Below, piece by piece: positions 14,251 through 28,700 of a stretch of DNA of 64,000 nucleotides. A program made the position numbers and the translations under genes. Position 1 is the stretch's first letter; each line of letters begins with the position of its first letter. Source of the DNA: Atrichornis clamosus (taxonomy: Eukaryota; Chordata; Aves; Passeriformes; Menuridae). The DNA is taken from assembly GCA_013400975.1 (NCBI GenBank), contig WBMZ01012213.1, forward strand, positions 285,213 to 349,212, in the 5' to 3' direction. Below the pieces are notes generated by a model. The model searched no databases and was not told the origin of the DNA. It saw nothing but the letters and a program-made list of their open reading frames with translations.

Positions 14251-15833
14251 GCACACAGAAAAAAATTATATTTCTAAGGGCCTGGAACTAAACCTGTCAA
14301 CAGGCTGCTCAAAAAACTGAGCTACAGTTCAATTAAATGGATTTTTCAGCTAATTTATTGCTATTTGGCATTTTGAGTCACAGGAAGATAATCACATTTG
14401 TTTTCATGTACTACAAGGGAGGAACTGATCAGAAGAGTTGGGCAGAGGAGATGTCACACTATTAAAAAATTGCAAACACCATCTAATTTTTGTAGTTTGC
14501 CTGGAATGATTTCACAGACCTCTGCATGAATGCTACAGGCACTGATTTAATTCTGATTTAATGAAAAATCAAAAAAATCATAGAAAGGGCATAAAAAGGC
14601 TTGCACATGTTTTGCAGTGCCACTTTCACATTCATTTTTTCCACATCAATCAATTGCTGTCCTTTTCAACGCAACACCAAGCTAGTTCAAACACCCCATT
14701 CACTTACTACTCAATAGAAATAACATACCCCATAATTCACTACCATTGATCTGTTGTAGATTAAGTTAACAGTCATTATGCAATTAATGGAAAAACAGAT
14801 ATATTAACACTGGGGTAGAGAGCAACGATGGCTTCTGATTGGACCTTTGATATAATTCAAAAGTTCTATAAATTAGAGTAATTTGTTACGGAATTAGTGT
14901 ATCTTCACTGGCTTTTAGGGCCATCAGTGCAGTTTTACATGAGAGATACTTTAGAAGCAGCAGAGGGTTTTGTTTACATTAATTATTTACTTCCATAGTA
15001 ATACAGTACATGATGCTTTCAATTATCAATTAGTGTTTGAAAAAAAAACAAACGAAAAACAACCAAAGCTTGCCATTCCAAGAACTAAGTCAAGAGCAGC
15101 AAAGTTGCTTTTGTGTAATTCTGCTGAGTTCTCCTTTAGATTTATTGCTCATGCATGGAAATATAAATATGTAAGGTGGGGGTTGCTCTTCACATTTTTG
15201 ATCAGTGTTAATTACTCCCATGTGCTAGCATTGAGAGTGGCTGCAGCAATTAAATGATCACGACAGCAGCAGTAGCCTCTGGGGCCATGGAAGCAATCTC
15301 CTTTCCTTGTTTTCCTCTTCTCCTTCCAGAAAGGAGACAGGTAAGAGGAGGGAAAAGCCCTTCACTCCCACTTCAAACAGGAGACATGATTTTGTTCATA
15401 TTGCTTTTTGCCCCCGGAGGAGTCCACAGCAAGGATAGCTCCAGACCCTACCCTATAAAATGAAAAGCTCTACTGGGAAGGCAAAATAAGACACAATCTG
15501 CAGAGCCAGAGAGTAAATGAATGAAAAATAGAAAAGGTAGTGAATATATGCAAACAAATGGAAGGGGTGGAAAAATGAGGGCAGTGGAGTCAAAGAATTT
15601 TCAATAGGTTTCAATAGGTTTTCAACACGGCATTGAATGGATATATCATATCCCANAAAAATCAAGAAGCCCCAAGTATAATCAAAAGTCATACTGAATA
15701 CTCCTGACAGCACCCATCAATTTCTGAAGATCTGCAGATTTCCAAAGCACAACGACCACTCACAGGTCATGTGGTCACTGCAAGCCTCCTTTTCAAGTTT
15801 CCTCACCGCTCCATAGAAGTCTGGCTCAGTTAG

Positions 15834-15878
15834 CAAAACAAACAAACAAACAAACAAAAAAAAGAAAACCCAACCAAA
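15834..15878. repeat. (AAAC)n microsatellite with A-rich flank
   Basis: Repeated CAAA units to about 15863, followed by an A-rich stretch with a few C and G. Confidence 0.9.
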
Positions 15879-15935
15879 TCTGTAGTGTGTCAGAGTATCA
15901 AATACAAGAGAAATGCAGAAGTGTCACTAAGTTCT

Positions 15936-15981
15936 GAGAGAGAGAGAGAGAGAGAGAGACAGAGACAGAGAGGGAGAGGGG
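15936..15981. repeat. (GA)n microsatellite and purine tract
   Basis: Twelve GA units at 15936-15959, then an interrupted GA/GGGA purine tract to about 15981. It encodes Arg-Glu or Leu-Ser runs in overlapping open frames. Confidence 0.93.
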
Positions 15982-18095
15982 CTTGTGCCCTTGACAGGAC
16001 AAGGTGCCCCCAGCACTCGACTCGGGGATGCACTGCGTTACCCCAGGGACAACTGAGCACCCTCTCTTTTCCCCACTGACCGTGATCAGACTGGCTGGGG
16101 AGCTAAGGCATCCTGCCTTTACCCCACAACTCTGGGAACCTTTCAATCCATAATTCATCTTTTACTCATACACAATACTATTAAATTTAAAAACTCAAAC
16201 AAGAAATACCAACTTATTAAACATTTACACCTCAGGCAAAGAAAAAATGTAGATCACTTTATGGAAAGTAATCTAAAAATAGGAGATGAGAAGACGATTG
16301 GAAAGTATGTCTGTTATGCTCAATTACAATCAATGGATGATTTCCAGAAAATAAATTTATTATGAGTATCTAAACATTTCTTGAATGATTCCTATATTGT
16401 AGAAGTTGCTTCAGCTTCTTTAAAGCAATAAATTACTTCAGGTTTTGGGGGCATTGTTGGCTTTTTTTTGAGGGTGGGAGTTTTTTGTTTGTGGGGGGTG
16501 TGGTGTTTACATTTAGCTACAGAAGAGCATGCAGTCTTTAGAGCTGCTATATATTAGTCAAAGTGTATTCTAGAATTCAACATCAGAATGTTTTCTACTA
16601 CAGCAGGAAGCACACAGGAGGAAGAAAAAAGCCTGTCCTCAAATCTGACTAAGAAGCTTGAAAGAACTTAACACAGCTGATTTCAACGTAAATAAAATAT
16701 TTGTTGAATTGATACACTGAGTGTGTAACAGCACTATCAGTTCCCTGAAACTGATCTCATGTCTGATCTCTCTCTCAATTGCTTAGTGTCCAAAAATGGA
16801 AAAATTAATGGAAGCAGATTTGTTTTCTTCAAGGATTTATGGTTTTTTCCCACCTGATGCTAAAGAAATCCTCTATCTACACTGCTGTGCAAATCCACAT
16901 TGACTGAAAAGCCTCATAAAGCTCAGGGCTCTTTACCCATATATACATTATATTAAGGAATACTGAGCATTACTTTAATAATGCAGTAGGAAGGGCAGCA
17001 AGCACATCTTCTACATTACTTCCATTTTCTCTAATTGGTCATGTTACAGGCATGTTTTTAAATATCTTGCAGAGTATAGTAATTAGGTGGCATTTATAGG
17101 TATTTTCCACACAGAACTTACAGGACTATACTAGATTTTCTTTTTCCTTTTAAAACACTGAATGAGGACTGAAAACATCAAGAAAGTTTTGTTTCCAGAT
17201 ATTTAATTGCAAACAGAACAGGTGAAAGTCACATCCAGTATGAGAAAGCTTTTATAGAATAATGCACACACACAGCGTGGGATCAAAGTAGAAGTAAACA
17301 CATTAATGCAGAGTTCCCAGCTTACACACAATATTACAATGTATTGAAATGTGTGTGTACCCAATCTCCAAGTGCTGAACTACCATTATCAGAATATTAC
17401 TTCAGAAATTATTATTCCCTAAAGACTCTATCTAGAAGGTGAAATACATTTCAAGGATTTTATTCTACACCTCCAGACCTATGACCAACAAAAAGTGGCA
17501 AAGCAGTTCATGTTAACGTATTAGTCTGGGATGCACAAAAGAAATTTAACATAAGAGCAACTTCTAATTCTAATTCTTTAAAACACGAGAGAGCTTCTCA
17601 AACACAGCAGCAGCTATGTGTGTTCCAGTGTCACAGTAAATATAAAAGAGACAAGAAGAGAGTGCAGCAGTCATGTTATAGCTAACCTACTGCACCTGCA
17701 CAGCTCAGGGTTGCATCTCCCTCTGCAACAGTAGACAAAAATAAAAGAAAAAAAAGAATCAGAGTAATGTTGATCTTCCCATTAGACTGGCAACCTAAAG
17801 GAGCAAACAAAATATGAAAGCCTTTAAAGAAGTCAGGGGGTAGTAGTTTAATTAAAAGCGGGGGGATTTAAAGACTAATTCAAAGAATGCAATAGAATTA
17901 TTTATACTACTGTGTTTTGCTTAGCAGGAAATACCCTTTTCCCATACGTGCATTTTTCTTCCTTTATATCAACACACCAAAAAAGAAGATTTAGCATGTT
18001 GAATCAGAACAGTCTCCAAAGCAGGAGTGGAAATTAAGTTACAGGCAGAAGAAATTAAGTCTTAACAACTTTGATGCTATTCCAGCATGAATAAA

Positions 18096-18166
18096 TTCAA
18101 CACTCAAGTTGTTCAACTCACACAAGTTGTTCAATTCAAATTCAACTCACACAAGTTGTTTAAATT
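18096..18166. repeat. Tandem cluster of short hairpin-forming units
   Basis: The 20-mer TTCAACTCACACAAGTTGTT occurs exactly at 18112-18131 and 18141-18160 (29-bp period), with a related unit at 18096-18113. Each unit contains CAACT and AGTTG, which are complementary arms, so each copy can fold on itself. Confidence 0.85.
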
Positions 18167-21090
18167 ACACGTGTGCATGTTTGTGTTTATGGCAGCCAGA
18201 TTAAGTTATGATGTCCAGTTTCAAACAAAGGTTTTATCTAGCATTTAAAGATGCTTTGGTCTATCCTCCTTATAATCCCGTCTAAGCACAATTTACTTAC
18301 TGCTGGCAATCAAGAGAACAAAACTGAAATGAGCCATAACTTAGGTTGCTCATTGCATTCGATGAAGCCATCTCGGTCATCAACACAAAATCTCTAGAAC
18401 AGCAATGCAGCTGTTTAAAGCCAAGGTTCCACCTCTCAGTAATTACACCAAGTTCATTTTGTACTAAAATTGGAAACATTTTATTCAGTTTATACATCTG
18501 GAAGTGTTATATCAAGCATTAATGGAGTTCATAAGGGGAGGGTGTGCAGGGAGATGGAGAAGAAAAAAGTAAATTCTCCATGCTTCGTGAGAATTGAACT
18601 TGAAAGATGGGTGGAGGCTTAACAGAAAGAGACAACTAGGAAGATGAAAACAGTAAAAGCCAAGGACTGAGCATAACTAACAGACTGGTATGCATAAACA
18701 ACTCAAAATTTTTAAATTTGCTTTGAACTAAACATTGTCACAAATGAGGACTCTGATGTTATTTAAGGAGAACTGATCATTTTTCCTCAGACTGATGTAA
18801 CTGAAGTTGAAATTACTAGAGACAAAACAATAGTCTCAATTCTCATTAGCAGGCTTTGAACAGCTGAAAAGCTACAGAGAGCAATGTTGGAAATTGTTGA
18901 TTGCAATTCTAATGACTATTTCAAGCAAAGGTGTGGGCAGGTATTAAAAGTCTTCTATGATAAAATTCAATATGCTGAAATAATAAGCAGGTTTTAATTC
19001 CTCTGCAATCTTTCTTTTAATAACTCAGAAACCTGTCCTCTGCTGCTAGCTCAACATTCTATAAACAATAATCATTGTTTTAACTTCAAAGAAGTTATAG
19101 CAACATATTACATTTATTACATAACATAAATTAGTTCCAACCATGCTGTTTAATCACCATTCACGTGATAATAATGTGACATCACAACATTTACATCAGC
19201 ATTAACAGGTACCCCAATAATTCTGTTTCCTATGAGCTCTTGCAAGAGTTCAGATTTGTAAAAGTAAGCTCAGGTGCTTTCAAGAGACAACCAGAAGCAG
19301 ATTTGTCACATTTTAAACCATCCTGGCCAGATCTCAAAAGTCTTCAGCACATAAGAAACATAACCAGATAAAAACCCCACTGCTTTATAGCAGTAGCTTT
19401 TGAAACTGTATTTATTTAAAATAATTTTGTTAATGTTACTAAAGGTTCTCTGGACTGAATTAAAGCAGTAAAGCTATTTAATAAAACACATAAAATTCTA
19501 GGAAAGGATGAGATATCAAATCAGATGTCTGTATTTCCTAATACTAATTACACAAGCTATCTAGACAAGGATGCAAAGTAGAACCAAACATTTTTTCCTT
19601 TTACAAGTACAGAGTACAAATTCAGATATACTCAAGTACAAATTCAGATCTAAAAAATGCCATAAAAAGAGATGAATCAAGTTTTAAGTTCTGATTTACT
19701 GAGGAAAACAGTAAAATAATTTACCATGAGCTGTCTGAACATGAAACACACACTAAGTACATGAGCTAATGAAGATAACACTGCATGCCTTCACAGAAAT
19801 TCAACAAATTGCTACAGCCAGACTCCTAACTGTAACTAATAGCTAATTCAGCAGGATTTTTACATCAGCAACACGTGAAAGATAGCTAAAGCATGCAATC
19901 TGATGTTTTTAATGTTCCTTCTAGATGACATATACTGTTTTGCTTATTCATGTTCACAGTAGTGAAGTTCACAATAGGAACCAGACTAGAACAACAATTC
20001 AACAAGCAAATGAGATCCAGATGACTCTCAAAATGTTTCATAGTGGTTTATAATATGCCACAAGATTTGTTTTTCTGTGCATCATCAAATCAGGGATGCA
20101 GCTACAGCAGTGATCAAAGAAAACAAGACCAATTATTAAAAGAATTAACATACTTTACCGGTATTTCTTTATTTATTTCCTCAAAATGTGAATAATGGCA
20201 ATACAGCCACATATTTTACTGCCAACGAGAGAGTGGCATAAGTGTTATCTTAAAAAAGTTGGAATTATACCCAACATACTAAATCGATTGCATCTTCATT
20301 GCTAACAAAGAATTGATGATGGTAGAGGCTAGTCCTCCAGCTCTCACATAATTGAGACAGGGAAAATATGCAAATACATATTGATGAGACTGCAATTTGT
20401 CTTAGAAGAAACTGAAAAGCCTGTTTACTTAGAACTGTAGCTGAGAACTAGATTCTTTGAAAAAAATTACTATAATGGAAGAAGTGGCTTTACAGAGGCT
20501 GATTGCACTCATGAAGTTTCTTACCTGTTGAAAAAGAAAATCTTGTAGTGTCAAAAGCATACCTTCAAAATAAACAGAAGAAGCTGGTAAGTAAAAAAAA
20601 AAAAAGGACCACATCTAGTACAGCTCTATCACATGTACCTAAATCCTTGCAAAGCCATCTCTCACCAAAAAAAAGGCATTTTGCAGGGAACATAAAATAG
20701 AAACACAGACTAGTAGTTTTCCATGTTATCTACTTATGTTTCAAAGGTTGGAATTGCTGCTTTTCTCCCTCATTCACTTGCATTTCTGGTTTCTGTTCCA
20801 TGTCAAAATTCAGCAAAGCCCGTAAGAGTACAAGTACTATTTAAGTGTTGTGCCAAATCACAGCTCTAAAAGCTGCAATTAAGGATGAAAGGTCAAGGGT
20901 ACAATCCACACAACTTGCATAACTAACCATAAAAACCAGACATCCTTAGATGTTGAAATTCAATGAAATATGATTAAGCCTGTAGAAAGAAGAACTTGGT
21001 CTAAAATATGAGTGCTTGTGATAGTCTACAAAATGAAATACTTTGTGAGCCAAACAAGAAGTGGGATGGGAAAGCACAGAGAGAAGAGGC

Positions 21091-21131
21091 AAGAAAAAGA
21101 AAAAAAGAAAGAAAGAAAGAAAAAAGAAAAG
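21091..21131. repeat. (GAAA)n purine tract
   Basis: The plus strand is only A and G for 41 bp, with consecutive GAAA units in the middle. It is a polypyrimidine tract on the DOCK4 transcribed strand, with no obvious acceptor and exon after it. Confidence 0.9.
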
Positions 21132-24100
21132 CAGTGAATATGAATTGCTGGAGTAGGTGGAAAATCCTGAAAAGAATTATCTAACAATGGCAGCAATTGG
21201 GAAGCAGTGGGGATGAAAGAACAGAGGTAGAGCCAGTGACTGTTTCTTAGAGGTTTTCTCTTGGTTTTGGTTGGGTTGGTTTGGTTTTTATTTTAAACAG
21301 TAAGCAACAAAAGATGGGGGGTTTTTAATATCTGATTGAAACTTATTGCCATAGCTGTTTATTAGGATGGCTATTTTATCATTGAGATTTCAGTACATGG
21401 AGAATAACAGGACACAAGTGTTAGTTTAAAGTTTTAATTTATATTTTGCTCTGAATTCAACACTGGAATATAAAACAGGAAGCTTCTCAAGTCCAAATTC
21501 CATGGACATAGAGGGAAGCTCTAACAGATCCTTGTGGCAGAACAGCCATTTATAGAATTTACAGAAAGCAATTCTAATTCCCTCAGATTTTAAGATAAGT
21601 ACGAACAAGTCTTTTAAAGGAAAAACATCAGTAAACAAGCCAGAAAAAATAAGTTGAACAATTTAGGATTCACTAACTAAATAAGCAAGCTGAGACACTT
21701 ATGATTTCAACTTTTTCTTCCTAAATTTTAGAAGAAAGCTGATAAAAAGACTAGCAAGTGTTTTCAAAGACACAGCTTTCAAGCTGGTAAGTCTCCCTGT
21801 AACAAAGCACTAATGTCAAGGGAGGCCAAGAGAGGAATGATCACAGGCCTGGATTAACAGTTGTATCACTTCCAGTACCAGCACGGATCTGGAAAATTTA
21901 CTACCCACTTTGAGTATAAAGCTGAGCTAGTTTTATGCAGAACCAGCTCAGGCGCATTAAGAACATAATCCTTGGGTTGTAACCGCAGCAGACTAGACGC
22001 TGCAGAATCCTGCAGTTCTCATGGTCCATCCAAGCACAGCCGAGGCTCGTGAACAAGGCTTCTGAGGCACACACGTTTCAGTACAGCTTCATTCGCCTGG
22101 GCACTGAGACAGGTCCTTGCTGTCCCTGTACACTTACTGCACCCAGGCAGAACCTGAGCACTGCAACTGTGATTTGTTTGATTTGAAAGTCATTTCAGGT
22201 CCCACGTGGTTAATGGTAGTGAATAAATCCTGTTAAACAAATATTGCAGAGTCACTAAAGTGTTCCTGTGCTATGTTCCTAGCATACCCCGGATCCTTAC
22301 CTCTTTTGGGGTATACCTATTTTACTCACTCCAGTTAAAATAAACAGTTACAGAAACACATTTTCAGTCTGGACTCTTTACTTAAGGAGGAACAATACTA
22401 TTTCAATGCAAGATTCAGGGTTAGTCTCCTGAAGGTGGCATCTTTCAGCTGAAGTCACAACTAATTAGCCCAAGCTATTTCACAGCCTGCCCCCAAGGTG
22501 TAACAATTACTGCCCTTCAGCAACCTCCGTGTCCAGACGGCCACGAGCTACAACACACTACCTGCCTGAAAGATGAAGTGAAGCAAGGAGTTTAAAGAGC
22601 AAACTTTAACATATTAGCAAATTGGGTTTGAGGGGTTTTTAATTGTTATTTACAATATGCTGTCAATAACTTCCTCAGACATTGAGAAAATGTGTGTCTT
22701 CATCAAGACGTGTTGGAGATTCATACTAGAGGTTTCAGCTAGAAAGAGAAAATTAATACGATTTGATTTTTCATATCCAGTATATTAAAAAAGTCTAAGA
22801 ACTTTCCTTTTCAAGCTTCTTCTATCAGCTGTAGACATGAACATGTAAAGGAATTAGTGTCCAAAGAGCCTAGGCAGAATTAGATTCCATTAGTCTATAT
22901 CTGTATAAACATACTGTAACATCTGCTCCAGATTTACACATCAGCAAAGAAGATGATTATGCAAATAATGAGAATGTAAGTAATACATATACATTCAGGG
23001 AGATATTTCTCCAATAACTTTTACTCTTCTATTAAAACAGTCTACTTCAGAAAGGTACTACCACATAAAGCCACCAACTTAAGTATTCATTATAACACAG
23101 TACATATATAAGCAGCTCAACAGTTAACCACACAGAACCAAGAGTCTGGATTTCTGAAAGCATAGAGAGCATCAGCTTTGAGAAAAAAAAGGTGGGTTTT
23201 CCACAATAAGTTTCTGCTTCTTGCATAATTCCAAATATTTATATGAGAAACAATAAATGGTAATAACTTTTGAGATGGCTCCCAATGTTGACAGAGCATT
23301 CTAGAATATTTAAAGCTAATACATCTACCAAGTACTACATTAATATTTCAAAGAAGGGGAAGGGACATCATGTACCCAGATTGATGGAAAGCTGATTCAG
23401 ACAGAAATCTACATACTTGCAGTTACATGGTCGTTCTTGCAGGGTTCTGCATTTTAAAATACTTACCACAAATCTATATTTTACTTGAAAAAGAAAAAAA
23501 AAATTTTTGTTGGGGTTTTTTTTTTTTGTTGCATACTAGCTCAATTTCTTCAACCTCAAATAAGAGAGAGCTCTGCACAATAATTCAGGGACTGAATGCA
23601 TGTAATGAGTATGAGGTGCACAATTCCCCACCTACAACTAGAAATCTACCTGAAGATTTTTAAAAATTGCTCCTTACAGTCCATCAAGTAAACTGGGTCA
23701 CACACAACATCTTACACCAAAGCTTCTGTAACAGCCTGCTGGTTTTAGTGGAAGCATATTACACTTATCCTACATGGACTGTTTCAAAAATTCATTCTAT
23801 TTTTGATTAGTCATTTTAACAGTATATATTTTAAGGTGTCTCACTCATATCATTTTAACTGCACACCATGCATTTAACCAAGTTTCTAAATTCACAGATG
23901 AAGTCCACAAAAGCCCTTAACAGTCTCCAGGTTCCTACAGTTAATAGGAGTGTGTTGATCAAACTGTTGAAACTTCTGCACCTAGACCTAAACCTGACAG
24001 GCATTCAGGTACTAGGGAGAAGAGGTCTCCTCTGCCCTCCCATGTGCTTGCTCTAAGTAGGCATGCTTTAACAATGTATAATTTCACTAACGAGACTGAA

Positions 24101-24944
24101 CAAAAGTGCATGTGAAGCATATACAACTTTCTGGCTCTGCTCAAGAAAGGATATTCCAATTCTATTTCCAAATATGACTAACACAAAAGTATAAAATGTT
24201 GGCATTCATATCAAAATCTAGGACTTTCCTCATCTGCCTCTGCAAAAGACACTCAGCAGAGCCACTCGAGCCCAAGCACTCGCTCACAAGTGTGTTTGTT
24301 GTGTGTGGCCTGCTCACAGGCCTTCTTCCACAGGAAATCTGACCCTGAATGAATGACCTTTTCGATCAGCAAGAGGCCAAGTTTAATGACACTCTAGACA
24401 GAATCTAAAGTCCAAATCCTATTTTAGGTGACTATAAGGGTACAGAATTTAACAGGTTTTCAAGTTGAGGACAGAGGGTGGGTGAATTCCTTCTCTTGGT
24501 GTTCAAAGTCTCACGTACGTTTCGGTGGAAGAGACACACAACTACAGACTGCTTGGGAAGGGCTGAGTTAAGAGCTTGGAGATGTTTATATCTACATTAA
24601 ATTGACTATATGGTGAGAAATATGTCACACTTGTTCAAGGTCTCCCTAAAATTATTACTTATTAAATCACATTAAGCAAGTTTTTTCATAAAAATTGAAA
24701 AAGCTAGATGAGAAACACTAAGCAGTCAGAGTTTTACATCCATATACGCACTGACAGGCTCAATACCCAGATTTCACATCCAGAGCTGCTCTGTCTGCCC
24801 AGCAAGGTGTCCTAAAAAGCCCCAGCAGGAAATCTGTAGGATTTGTCAAGCAGTGGTTTAACGTACCACAGATAGTTGCTTATTTTGGTTTTTTCCCATG
24901 TAGTTTGACAGTAGCTTTTGAGACATCCAGCACACCCACAGGTG

Positions 24945-25776
24945 TCCAAGGTGAGGTGTGGCTGTTGGGCAGCCTCTGTGAGGCAAGGCCTGGACTGCCC
25001 GGACGTGGGCACGGCCAGTTCCAACCTACCCACTGCAGGGCACAGCCAACCCCTTGGGCACAATGGTGGTGGTGCCTCAGGGAAACATATCTAAGGAAGG
25101 GCAAAATGCCTGATGGAGAGAGGAGAACGGAACAAAAAGGAGTGAAAGAAGCACCCCAGTCAGTGAAGGAATGGGAGGAGGGGCTCCAGACACCACAGCA
25201 GATATTTCCCTGGAGACTGTGCAGAAGACCATGGCGAGGCAGGCTGTACTTCTGCAGCCCACAGGGAATTCCCACACTGGAGCAGGCATATGTGCCCTGA
25301 ATGAAGCTTCTAGCAATGGAGAAACCACACAGGAGCAGGTTTTTTGTGGTCTGGGGCAAGAAGTCACTCTGAAGCAGTTCTTGAAGGACTGTACCCTGGG
25401 GGGGACCCACAATGGAGCACAGAAAAAGTAGAAGGAGCTGTTATGAACTGATTAGTACCCTCAGTTCCCGCTTGCCCTGCACTGCTTGGGCAGGTACAGG
25501 AGTTGGGAATGAAAGAATGCAGTTGAGCATGGGAAGAAAAGAGGGATAGCTGACAAGAGGTGGCTCAGCTTTTGTCTTTGTTTCTCACCATGATACTCTA
25601 TATTGAATTAGCACTAAATTTGCTTTCTCCAAGTCAACCCTCTGTGACAGTCATTCCGAAGTGACCTTTGTCTTTTGTGTTCATCCACAAGCTTTTGCGT
25701 CTTGCATTCCCCAGGCCCTGCTTGAAGGAGGAAAGTGAGAGCATCCAGCACTCATCCATGGTCAACCCACCTCAGC
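24945..25776 (+). mobile_element. Solo LTR of an avian endogenous retrovirus, plus orientation, diverged
   Basis: The block follows, in the same order, the words of the LTR family seen reverse-complemented at 43158-44252: GGGAAACATATCTAAGGAAG, GACCATGGCGAGGCAGGCTG, repeated GGAGCAG-type motifs, GTTATGAACTGA, TCTCCAAGTCAA, TGACAGTC and the terminal GGTCAACCCACCTCA. Similarity to the family runs to about 25776, where the 3' end of the LTR should be. The 5' boundary is uncertain because the first part is diverged. It is solo: no retroviral coding sequence adjoins it. Its higher GC explains the long overlapping open frames on both strands (up to 176 codons), which are not genes. Confidence 0.78.
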
Positions 25777-28700
25777 AGTACACCATTAGTACTAGTTTTC
25801 TCGAAATACTAATTTCTCTGTATGACCTACCTGAACTAGTTATTAGCTGCTTCCATCTGCTATATACATAGAACAACTAAGATTTTGCTAATATTTTCCC
25901 ACTGCAGAGAATAACAATTTTGAATTGTAATGGACATCTGACAAATAATGTGATAAAAAGCATTATTCAAGACTACAGGCTACATTTTTGCTTCATGTAA
26001 ATGTATCAAAGCACCCACTATTTAACTTTTTTATAGAACTTAATGTATGCCTAATATACTTGGAGAAGCCACTTACTTTAAATTATCTTTTATTGAATTC
26101 TTTCTCCATTATGGAAATTATGTTGAGCAGTCAGTTTAGACAAGTTAGCCATGACTAAGTATTCATTTAAATCCTTTTAGCTCAAACTGGTACAGAACTT
26201 TATCATAACGACCAAATCTTTTCTTACACACAACTTCCCAGTATAGTTAGAGACTCATTTCGTCTCTGTAATTACCATTTTCAATGTCTCAGTAATCCTT
26301 TACACCAAGTAGTTTTTTGGCCTTTACCCTGCTGTAGTCTGGCCAGCATCTTCCTCTGAGTATCCCTTGTTCTTGTGGACACACCAGACAACCATATTCC
26401 CAGGCAAAGGCAGAAGAGACAGGGAAACAGATTCTGGGTACACATGCATTCACACACACGTCAAGCACAGAAAACACTTGTGCAGAAGGTTGTTTCATTC
26501 AGAAAGGCAAACTGCAGAAGGCAAAAGAACTAATATCTATATAATGTGTAGAATTTGCAGAAGAAAAGTGTGTGGTTCAATCTTTATTTAATAAATTTCT
26601 GCTTTGAAGTCAAGCTTCCTTCCAGTGCATTCCTAATACTTTATTCCTTAATCTAGGTGGACAGCATGAAGGTCTTTTCAATAAAAAAATTGGTCTACGA
26701 TTAATGAATCTAAGAGAAATGTAATTCTTTCATAATGTTAATACTGTGACCGAAAATGGAGGAGGTACTTTTGGACAGCCATATATCAAGTGTAACAACA
26801 CTTAGTTTACATTTACAACCAAGCAGACATTTTCTACCAATGACTGTTTGCATTTCCAAAACAACTATTTTAGGTTTAAAAGAGCTTCCAGTGAGGGTGA
26901 AAATCATTGCTTCCTGAAGAAATTGATTCAAAACAATAATATATTGTGGCAAATCCTTAATAACCTCTTAGAAGTAGCTGTGCATATATGATTATTCCTG
27001 ATGCACACATATACTCTCCCCCAAGCAGGCAAAGAACAAAGATCAGCATGAGATCCTGTAATCTCTTTCAAAGTAAGATTCTAGAAACATTGGGAAAAAC
27101 TGAAAAACGGTGACTTGTAAATAGGCATTCATCACAGGAAGTGTTGCACAGTTGCTTTTTTTTGTTCCTCCTTTTCTACCAGAGCAGTTTCTGTTTAGAG
27201 ATCTTCCAATTGATACTTGATGTTATCAAGTGTGCAGTAGTGTGGAACATGTATCCTAATTTTCAAATGAAGCTTTAAGCCAAGGAAAGCCTTTCTGGTA
27301 TTTGTCAACCTTATAAAGTCTTCTTTTTATTTCTAGAGCAAAACTGTTAACTTTGACATTTCTTGGTAAAAATGGTAGAAGTTTCTCACAGATCTCATTC
27401 AGCACTTTGGTGTTTGCAAGTAACTAAGAATTTCAGTAGTTTATGGGGCTTTTTCTTTCCAACACCTTTATTCAATTCTCTTCCCACATCAGATGAAGTA
27501 TCATTCCTTTGCATATTTATTTAGCTCAAGTGTAGTAAGAAACACTTGACTTCAGGCCAGAATACTGTCTATATCTCATCAATTCTTTGAATCAAATTCC
27601 TTAATTCTTCTCAAGAGCAATTTCTATTAATATGTTCATCTCCAAGGCTCATGTCTCCAGTTAGCCACATTAGAGAATTTAAACTCAATTTGCATTTGCC
27701 AATAATTAGTTTGGTCTTTCCCCCATTTCTGAATTTGCAGAAATTATTTGGTCAAAAAGGACTAAATTCTGAAATACTTGAAAAGGAATTACTACCCAAG
27801 GAGAGGGGGGGAAAAAAAAAAAAAAGTCACAACTCAGACTGAAACCAAGTATGTCAGAGAACACTCAACTAGACTTCTCAATTATGTCAATGTTGCCCCT
27901 TGCACAATGTTCAGAGCTGCTTTGAACCACACACATTGTTGAATGCTCAGCAGCTGGCACATCAACAAGGCCACTGACACTCAAATACAGAGTTCATCAT
28001 CAACATATCCCCAAAAACACAAAAAAAACCTGTTTCACGAATGAGACTGGTACATTCTAGACAGAAAGACAGTAAGTGCAAAGACATTCCATATTTTAAG
28101 TCTCACTAGCATTCATTTGGTGGACACTAGGACAACTTCAGTAACAGGAACTCCATATTAAGTGAGAAAATTAACATTAAGGTGGACAGAGAGGAGGTAT
28201 CACAGGCATAATGAACTTGAACAATTTTGCTATTTCCTGTGCTTCCAGGTTTACTGAATGGAAAGAGTAAACAGCATTTTTCAGATATTTTCTCCAGACT
28301 CTAGCCACTCACTTAGGCTGTGGACTGATTTTCTGCTTATCTACACATTCTTTACATCTTGCCTTGTTTCTTCTTCATATGCATAATTATTCTGAATTTG
28401 CATATCCAAGGAAACTTTATTGTAAAAAGCAACCCTGGTAGTGGGAGAATGAGTTCTGTCCCAACAGCTTCAGCTTTTTCAGATTGAGCCTATCTTCTGC
28501 AAGAAAAAAAAATGTAGACAGTAATAATTTCTTTTAAAAAATTAGAGTGATCGACTTCTTTTCTATTTTACCCCCACCTTTAAAAGTTTATTTTCCACAG
28601 CCCTTAAGAAAAAAAAACAAAGGACTCCAGTGCATATGAACACAATTACATGTTTCAAAAGGGATAGGCTACATTCACAAAGAATGCAAGAGAAAAATGG

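Larger units (their letters stand above)
11962..24944. other. Intronic stretch with microsatellites and one tandem-repeat cluster
   Basis: Apart from the microsatellites listed separately (13748, 14184, 15834, 15936, 21091) and the repeat cluster at 18096-18166, I recognise nothing. There is one undetermined base at 15656, a G/T-rich patch at 16441-16505 and a poly-T/poly-A patch near 23487-23528. Confidence 0.55.

Noticed and set aside
16441..16505. G-rich patch as a G-quadruplex
   Set aside because: Four G runs exist, but the first loop is about 20 nt and the patch is really a G/T-rich low-complexity tract.
18297..18320. Candidate DOCK4 exon 2 because the minus strand reads TTGATTGCCAG followed by CAGTAAG
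   Set aside because: The following codons do not give IASFRG, and translation stops within a few codons after the apparent match.
24880..25431. Open frames of 131-176 codons on both strands
   Set aside because: They lie in the diverged LTR at 24945-25776, are mutually overlapping and have no domain features.
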